10,119 nt of DNA from an uncultured Peptococcaceae bacterium (lineage in GTDB: Bacteria; Bacillota; Desulfotomaculia; Desulfotomaculales; Desulfallaceae): contig CAJYBN010000095.1 of NCBI GenBank assembly GCA_913064925.1, positions 1-10,119 of the forward strand, written 5' to 3'. Of the stretch, positions 6,501-10,119 are shown in pieces. Position numbers and translations under genes: made by a program. Below the pieces are notes generated by a model, which was given only the letters and a program-made list of their open reading frames with translations, ran no database searches and was not told the DNA's origin. Within the stretch, counting starts at the first letter, position 1; each line of letters opens with the position of its first letter.

Positions 6501-7354
6501 CGGGCGAACCCATCCTCAGGGCCGAAGAACTGGTATTCAGTTACCCCGACGGCACCCGGGCGCTGAACGGCATCAGCCTCTCGGTGCCCCGGGGAAAGAA
6601 AACGGCCTTCCTGGGGCCCAACGGGGCGGGCAAAACAACCCTTTTTTTGCACTTCAACGGCCTGCTCAGACCGCAAAGCGGCTGCGTATACTGGTCCGGG
6701 CGGCGGGTGCGTTACGACCGGTCCTCTTTAATGACGCTGCGGCAAAACGTAGGAGTGGTTTTCCAGGACCCCGACACCCAGCTTTTCTCGGCCAATGTCA
6801 GGCAGGAAATCTCCTTCGGCCCCTGCAACCTGGGATGGCCCGCGGCCAAGGTGCAGGAACAGGTGGACAGGGCCATGGCGGCCGTGGACATACTGCACCT
6901 TCAGGATAAGCCCACCCATTTTCTGAGCCTCGGCCAGAAAAAACGGGTGGCCATCGCCGCCGTGCTGGCCATGCAGCCGCGGGTGCTGGTTTGCGACGAG
7001 CCCACCGCCTGGCTGGACGCCGCGCACGCCGCCGCCATGATGGACCTGTTGGACCGGCAAACCCGGGACGGCGTAACCGTCATCTTTTCCACCCACGACG
7101 TGGACCTAGCCTACTCCCGGGCGGATTACGTGTTTGTCATGAAGGACGGGAAGCTGGCGGGCGAAGGGCACCCCGCGGACATATTTCTCAACGACGGGCT
7201 GCTGGCCCGGGCGGACCTGGCTCAACCCCAATTGGTGGAAATTTACCGCGACCTGGTGGAAAAAGGCTGGCTGCCGCCCGGCCGGCCGCCCAGAACCAAG
7301 CAGGAGCTGCTGGAACGCATTCCCCCGCGCGGCGGGCGGCGGTGCAGCAAATGA
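6497..7354 (+). CDS. cbiO: CbiO, ATP-binding (A) component of the ECF cobalt importer
   Basis: A 285-residue cytosolic ABC ATPase that powers the CbiMNQO complex. Motifs in order are Walker A GPNGAGKTT (40-48), Q-loop VVFQDPDTQLFS (87-98), signature LSLGQKKR (143-150), Walker B VLVCDEP (163-169) and the switch His200 in FSTHD. The signature reads LSLGQ rather than LSGGQ, a variation tolerated in this family, where the second position is often not Gly. I chose the GTG at 6497, which overlaps the cbiQ stop (GTGA) and starts just before the first beta-strand. An in-frame GTG at 6476 would add seven residues and overlap cbiQ more. The C-terminal extension (about 240-285) is usual for CbiO. The ATG-A at its stop codon overlaps a possible but less likely cbiA start. 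Confidence 0.95.
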   Translation: MTGEPILRAEELVFSYPDGTRALNGISLSVPRGKKTAFLGPNGAGKTTLFLHFNGLLRPQSGCVYWSGRRVRYDRSSLMTLRQNVGVVFQDPDTQLFSANVRQEISFGPCNLGWPAAKVQEQVDRAMAAVDILHLQDKPTHFLSLGQKKRVAIAAVLAMQPRVLVCDEPTAWLDAAHAAAMMDLLDRQTRDGVTVIFSTHDVDLAYSRADYVFVMKDGKLAGEGHPADIFLNDGLLARADLAQPQLVEIYRDLVEKGWLPPGRPPRTKQELLERIPPRGGRRCSK

Positions 7355-7374
7355 CGCGAAGGAGGGCAAACGGC

Positions 7375-8787
7375 ATGGTTCCCCGCGTAATCATCGGCGG
7401 CGTGCAAAGCGGAGTGGGAAAAACCGTCCTGGCCACGGGACTGATGGCGGCCCTGGCGCGCCGGGGCTATAAGGTGCAGGGTTTCAAGGCGGGGCCGGAC
7501 TACATCGACCCCGGCTACCACGCGGCGGCCACCGGCCGCGCGTCCAGGAACCTGGACGGCTGGCTGCTGCCGGAAGATACCATGCGCGAGCTGTTCCTGC
7601 GGGCGGCCGCGCGGGCCGACGTGGCCGTGGTGGAGGGCGTCATGGGCCTGTTCGACGGCTACGACCGGGGCGAGGCGGGCAGCACGGCCCGGCTGGCCAA
7701 GTGCCTGGATGCCCCGGTCATCCTGGTGGTCAACGCCGGGGGCATGGCGCGCAGCGCGGCGGCGCTGGTGCAGGGGTACAAGAACTTCGACCCGGCCGTG
7801 CGCCTGCGGGGAGTCATATTCAACAACGCGGGCAGCCCCAGGCATTACCGCCTGCTCAAGGATGCCGTGGAAGAACAGTGCGGCGTGGAAGCGGTGGGTT
7901 ACCTGCCCAAAACGCCGGGCCTGCAGCTGCCCGAGCGGCACCTGGGGCTGGTGCCCGCCGCCGAGCAGGAGGGGTTGACCGCCTTCCTGGACAGGCTGGC
8001 CGGTCTGGTAGCCGCAAGCATAGACCTGGACCGCGTCCTGGCCATAGCCCGCAGCGCCCCGCCGCTGGACTACCCTCCCAAGCGGGTATTCGCCGGGGAC
8101 GGCCCGGGCCGGCGGGTAAAAATCGCCGTGGCCATGGACGAAGCCTTCAGCTTTTACTACCGGGACGCCCTGGATTTGCTGGAAGCCGCCGGCGCCCGGC
8201 TGGTTTATTTCAGCCCGCTGCGGGATAAAGCCCTGCCCGCCGGGGTGCACGGGGTTTACATCGGCGGCGGCTTCCCGGAAATGTTCCTGGGCGCCCTCTC
8301 CCGCAACCGGTCCATGCTGGACAGCATCGCCGCGGCCCACCGGCGGCGCATGCCCATTTATGCCGAGTGCGGCGGGCTCATGTACCTGTCCGAGGGAATA
8401 ATCGATTTCGCGGGCCGTTTCTACCCCATGGCCGGCCTGGTGCCCGGCCGGGTGCGCATGCAGGAAAAGAGGGCGGCCCTGGGGTACGCCACCGCGGAGG
8501 TACTGCAGGACAACATCCTGGCTTCCCGCGGCGCCGTGCTGCGCGGGCACCAGTTCCGCTGGTCGGTGCTGACGGGCGTGCCGCCGGGCACCGGGCGCGC
8601 CTACAGGCTGGCGGGCAGGAACGGCGGGGACGCGCAGCCGGAAGGCATAGTGGTGGGCGGCAACCTGCTGGCCTCCTACCTGCACCTGCACTTTGCCGGG
8701 CACCCCGCCCTGGCGCGCAATTTTGTCGCCAGCTGCCTGGCGCACGCCCGCCGCGTCAGCCCCGCCGGGGGTGACGGCCTTGCTTGA
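7375..8787 (+). CDS. cbiA: CbiA, cobyrinic acid a,c-diamide synthase
   Basis: CbiA uses ATP and glutamine to amidate the a and c carboxylates of (cobalt-)cobyrinic acid, a late step of anaerobic corrin synthesis in the cytosol. The 470-residue protein has the two expected domains. The synthetase domain has a P-loop GVQSGVGKT (9-17), GFKAGPDYIDPGYH and EGVMGLFDG. The class I glutamine amidotransferase domain has YIGGGFPEMF, nucleophile Cys332 in YAECGGLMYL and YLHLHF (His437, His439) near the C-terminus. I chose the ATG at 7375 because AAGGAGGG (7359-7366) lies 8 bases upstream; an in-frame ATG at 7351 overlaps the cbiO stop (ATGA) and would add eight residues, but has no such ribosome site. 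The aerobic homologue CobB is possible by sequence alone, but cbiD and cbiE next door point to the anaerobic route. The stop overlaps the start of cbiD. Confidence 0.95.
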   Translation: MVPRVIIGGVQSGVGKTVLATGLMAALARRGYKVQGFKAGPDYIDPGYHAAATGRASRNLDGWLLPEDTMRELFLRAAARADVAVVEGVMGLFDGYDRGEAGSTARLAKCLDAPVILVVNAGGMARSAAALVQGYKNFDPAVRLRGVIFNNAGSPRHYRLLKDAVEEQCGVEAVGYLPKTPGLQLPERHLGLVPAAEQEGLTAFLDRLAGLVAASIDLDRVLAIARSAPPLDYPPKRVFAGDGPGRRVKIAVAMDEAFSFYYRDALDLLEAAGARLVYFSPLRDKALPAGVHGVYIGGGFPEMFLGALSRNRSMLDSIAAAHRRRMPIYAECGGLMYLSEGIIDFAGRFYPMAGLVPGRVRMQEKRAALGYATAEVLQDNILASRGAVLRGHQFRWSVLTGVPPGTGRAYRLAGRNGGDAQPEGIVVGGNLLASYLHLHFAGHPALARNFVASCLAHARRVSPAGGDGLA

Positions 8788-9904
8788 ACCCGTGGTGGTG
8801 GGCGGAAAAAAGCTGCGCCGGGGTTACACCACCGGGCTGTGCGCGGCGGCGGCCGCCAAGGGGGCCGCCATGCTCCTCTTTTCCGGGGCGCCGCCCGGCG
8901 AAGTGGAAGTCCGTGCCCTGACCGGCCAGGTGCTGCGGGTGAAGGTGCACGGCGCCCGGTTCACGGCAGAAGGCGCCGCCTGCCACGTAATCAAAGACGC
9001 CGGCGACGACCCCGACGTCACCGACGGGCTGGCCATTCACGCCGAGGCCCGGCGAGCCGGCGAGGGTATACATATCAAGGCCGGCGAGGGGGTGGGCGTG
9101 GTGACCAGGCCCGGCCTGCCCTGCCCGCCCGGCCGGCCGGCCATCAACCCCGGCCCCATGGCCATGATCAAAAGCGAGGTGGGCGGCGTGCTGCCGCCCG
9201 GCTGCGGGGTGGAAATCACCATCTCCGTGCCCGGCGGCGAGGCGGTGGCCCCCAGGACCATGAACCCCCGGCTGGGCATCAAGGGCGGCATATCCATCCT
9301 GGGCACAACCGGGATAGTGGAGCCCATGTCCGAAGAGGCGTGGAAATATTCCCTGGCCCTGCAGGTTTCCCAGGCCGCCGCGCTGGGGCACACCAGCCTC
9401 GTCCTGACGCCGGGGAGAAAGGGCGCCGGCTGGGCCGTGCAAAAATACGGCCTGCCGGTCGACGCCGTGGTATGCATGGGCAATTTCGTGGGCTACATGC
9501 TGGAACAGTGCGTGTACCGGGGCGTTAAAAGGGTGCTCCTGTTCGGCCACCAGGGTAAGCTGGTGAAGGTGGCGGCGGGCATTTTCCACACCCACAGCCG
9601 CGTAGCCGACGCCAGGCTGGAAACAGTGGTGGCCCACGCCGCGCTGGCCGGGGCAAAGCGAGACGTCCTGAAACGACTGTGGAGCAGCGTCACGGTGGAA
9701 GAGACGGCCGGCATCCTGCAAAGCGCCGGGCTGGGCTTCCTGTTTGACAGGCTGGCCGCACTGGCCAGCCGCCGCGCCGCGGCACACGCCAGGGGCTGCC
9801 TGCAGGTCGGCACGGTGCTCACCTCGCTGGAAGGCGAAATACTGGGGCTGGACCGGGAGGCCCGGCTCATCGCGGAGGGGTGGGGATGGAAAATATCACG
9901 GTAA
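8780..9904 (+). CDS. cbiD: CbiD, cobalt-precorrin-5B (C1)-methyltransferase
   Basis: CbiD adds the C1 methyl group of the corrin ring from S-adenosylmethionine (cobalt-precorrin-5B to 6A), a step specific to the anaerobic pathway. The protein is 374 residues, normal length. Family signatures are LRRGYTTGLCAAAAAK (12-27; most members have TTGTCA), ISILGTTGIVEPMSEEAW, GNFVGYMLEQC and GHQGKLVKVAAGIFHTHS (from Gly256, with His257). I prefer the TTG at 8780: GGGGGTGA (8767-8774) lies five bases upstream and the first conserved motif follows at once. A GTG at 8771 in frame would add three residues and is nearly as good. It overlaps the cbiA stop by eight bases and the cbiE start by 19, so translation is probably coupled. 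Little doubt on function; some on the exact start. Confidence 0.95.
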   Translation: MLEPVVVGGKKLRRGYTTGLCAAAAAKGAAMLLFSGAPPGEVEVRALTGQVLRVKVHGARFTAEGAACHVIKDAGDDPDVTDGLAIHAEARRAGEGIHIKAGEGVGVVTRPGLPCPPGRPAINPGPMAMIKSEVGGVLPPGCGVEITISVPGGEAVAPRTMNPRLGIKGGISILGTTGIVEPMSEEAWKYSLALQVSQAAALGHTSLVLTPGRKGAGWAVQKYGLPVDAVVCMGNFVGYMLEQCVYRGVKRVLLFGHQGKLVKVAAGIFHTHSRVADARLETVVAHAALAGAKRDVLKRLWSSVTVEETAGILQSAGLGFLFDRLAALASRRAAAHARGCLQVGTVLTSLEGEILGLDREARLIAEGWGWKISR

Positions 9905-10110
9905 TCGGCGTGGGACCCGGCCACGCGGACTACCTGACGCCGGCCGCCCGCCAAGCGGCGGCAGCTGCCGACGTGCTGCTGGGCAGCGCCAGGGCGCTGG
10001 CACCGTTCAAGCACCTGCGTAAAAAAAAATTGTCCTGAGCGGCCCCTTAACGGGGGTGGTGGACTTCATCCGGCGCCACCGGGACAGGAAAATAGCCGTT
10101 CTGGTGACCG
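9886..10110 (+). CDS. cbiE: CbiE, cobalt-precorrin-7 (C5)-methyltransferase, 5' part only; frame broken at a run of nine A
   Basis: CbiE methylates C5 of the corrin ring, working with CbiT. The ATG at 9886 has GGAGGGG (9874-9880) five bases upstream and overlaps the cbiD stop. The first 45 codons give MENITVIGVGPGHADYLTPA and LLGSARAL, the SAM-binding N-terminus of the family. At 10021-10029 a run of nine A changes the frame: the first frame stops at TGA 10036-10038, while the frame one base back continues with family-like KIVLSGPLTGVVDFI and RKIAVLVT. One extra A (ten) or two fewer (seven) restores a continuous protein. Nearness to the contig end and the adapter-like last bases favour a sequencing or assembly error over a real lesion, but programmed or polymerase slippage on the A run cannot be excluded. 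Whether cbiT or a CbiET fusion follows is unknown. Confidence 0.82.
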
Positions 10111-10119
10111 AGATCGGAA
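10111..10119 (+). other. Probable residual Illumina adapter at the window end
   Basis: The final nine bases AGATCGGAA equal the first nine bases of the common Illumina TruSeq adapter (AGATCGGAAGAGC, from established knowledge). They begin exactly where the CbiE reading frame departs from the expected V-(S/T)-G-D motif, giving T-E-I-G instead. A chance match of a given nine-mer at a fixed place is about 1 in 262,000. I infer that genomic sequence ends at about 10110. Confidence 0.75.

Noticed and set aside
7351..7353. ATG overlapping the cbiO stop as the cbiA start
   Set aside because: It is in frame but lacks a ribosome site, whereas the ATG at 7375 has AAGGAGGG at proper distance and begins directly at the first strand of the P-loop domain.
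7243..8745. Open frame of 500 codons on the minus strand, opposite cbiO and cbiA
   Set aside because: It is antisense to strongly recognised genes, its protein is low-complexity (rich in Gly, His, Gln, Arg, Pro) and matches no family I know. High GC at third codon positions makes stop-free antisense frames common here.
8756..9787. Open frame of 343 codons on the minus strand, opposite cbiD
   Set aside because: Same pattern of His/Gly/Gln-rich composition opposite a clear family gene, with no ribosome site and no domain.

Overview
The window looks like part of a GC-rich, anaerobic, Gram-positive-type (Firmicutes) chromosome, most like the Desulfotomaculum/Pelotomaculum/Desulforudis group. This is an inference from four things: AGGAGG-type ribosome sites with frequent TTG starts, a secreted protein with a copper-amine-oxidase-like N-terminal domain, the anaerobic (cbi) cobalamin gene set, and a lactate-permease plus FMN-oxidase pair. 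No rRNA, tRNA, mobile element or CRISPR array was seen.

Left part, minus strand (about 1-2672): an FMN-dependent alpha-hydroxy-acid dehydrogenase/oxidase-like gene is followed downstream by an LctP/LldP-family lactate (or glycolate) permease that runs off the left edge. Together they suggest uptake and oxidation of a 2-hydroxy acid. A perfect 10-bp hairpin lies between them. A palindrome with a GntR-like GT-N3-AC core lies in the leader of the first gene.

Middle (2887-4212, plus strand): a gene diverging from the oxidase encodes a secreted protein with a signal peptide, a copper-amine-oxidase N1-type domain pair and a GH18 (YaaH/chitinase-like) catalytic domain. It probably acts on cell wall or other polysaccharide outside the cell.

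Right part (4217-10119, plus strand): a strong promoter drives a cobalamin riboswitch with a Rho-independent leader terminator, then a tightly packed operon cbiM-cbiN-cbiQ-cbiO-cbiA-cbiD-cbiE. CbiMNQO is an ECF-type cobalt importer. CbiA, CbiD and CbiE are enzymes of the anaerobic corrin-ring pathway. The layout implies B12 feedback on both cobalt uptake and corrin synthesis. Most junctions overlap (TAATG, GTGA and 8- and 19-base overlaps), so translational coupling is likely.

At the right edge cbiE is out of frame at a run of nine A, and the last nine bases equal the start of the common Illumina adapter. The apparent cbiE lesion is therefore best treated as a likely contig-end artefact. I found no clear new system. 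The points most worth checking are the atypical Cys-rich FMN oxidase, the overlap of the riboswitch terminator with an in-frame alternative cbiM start, and the contig-end artefact.
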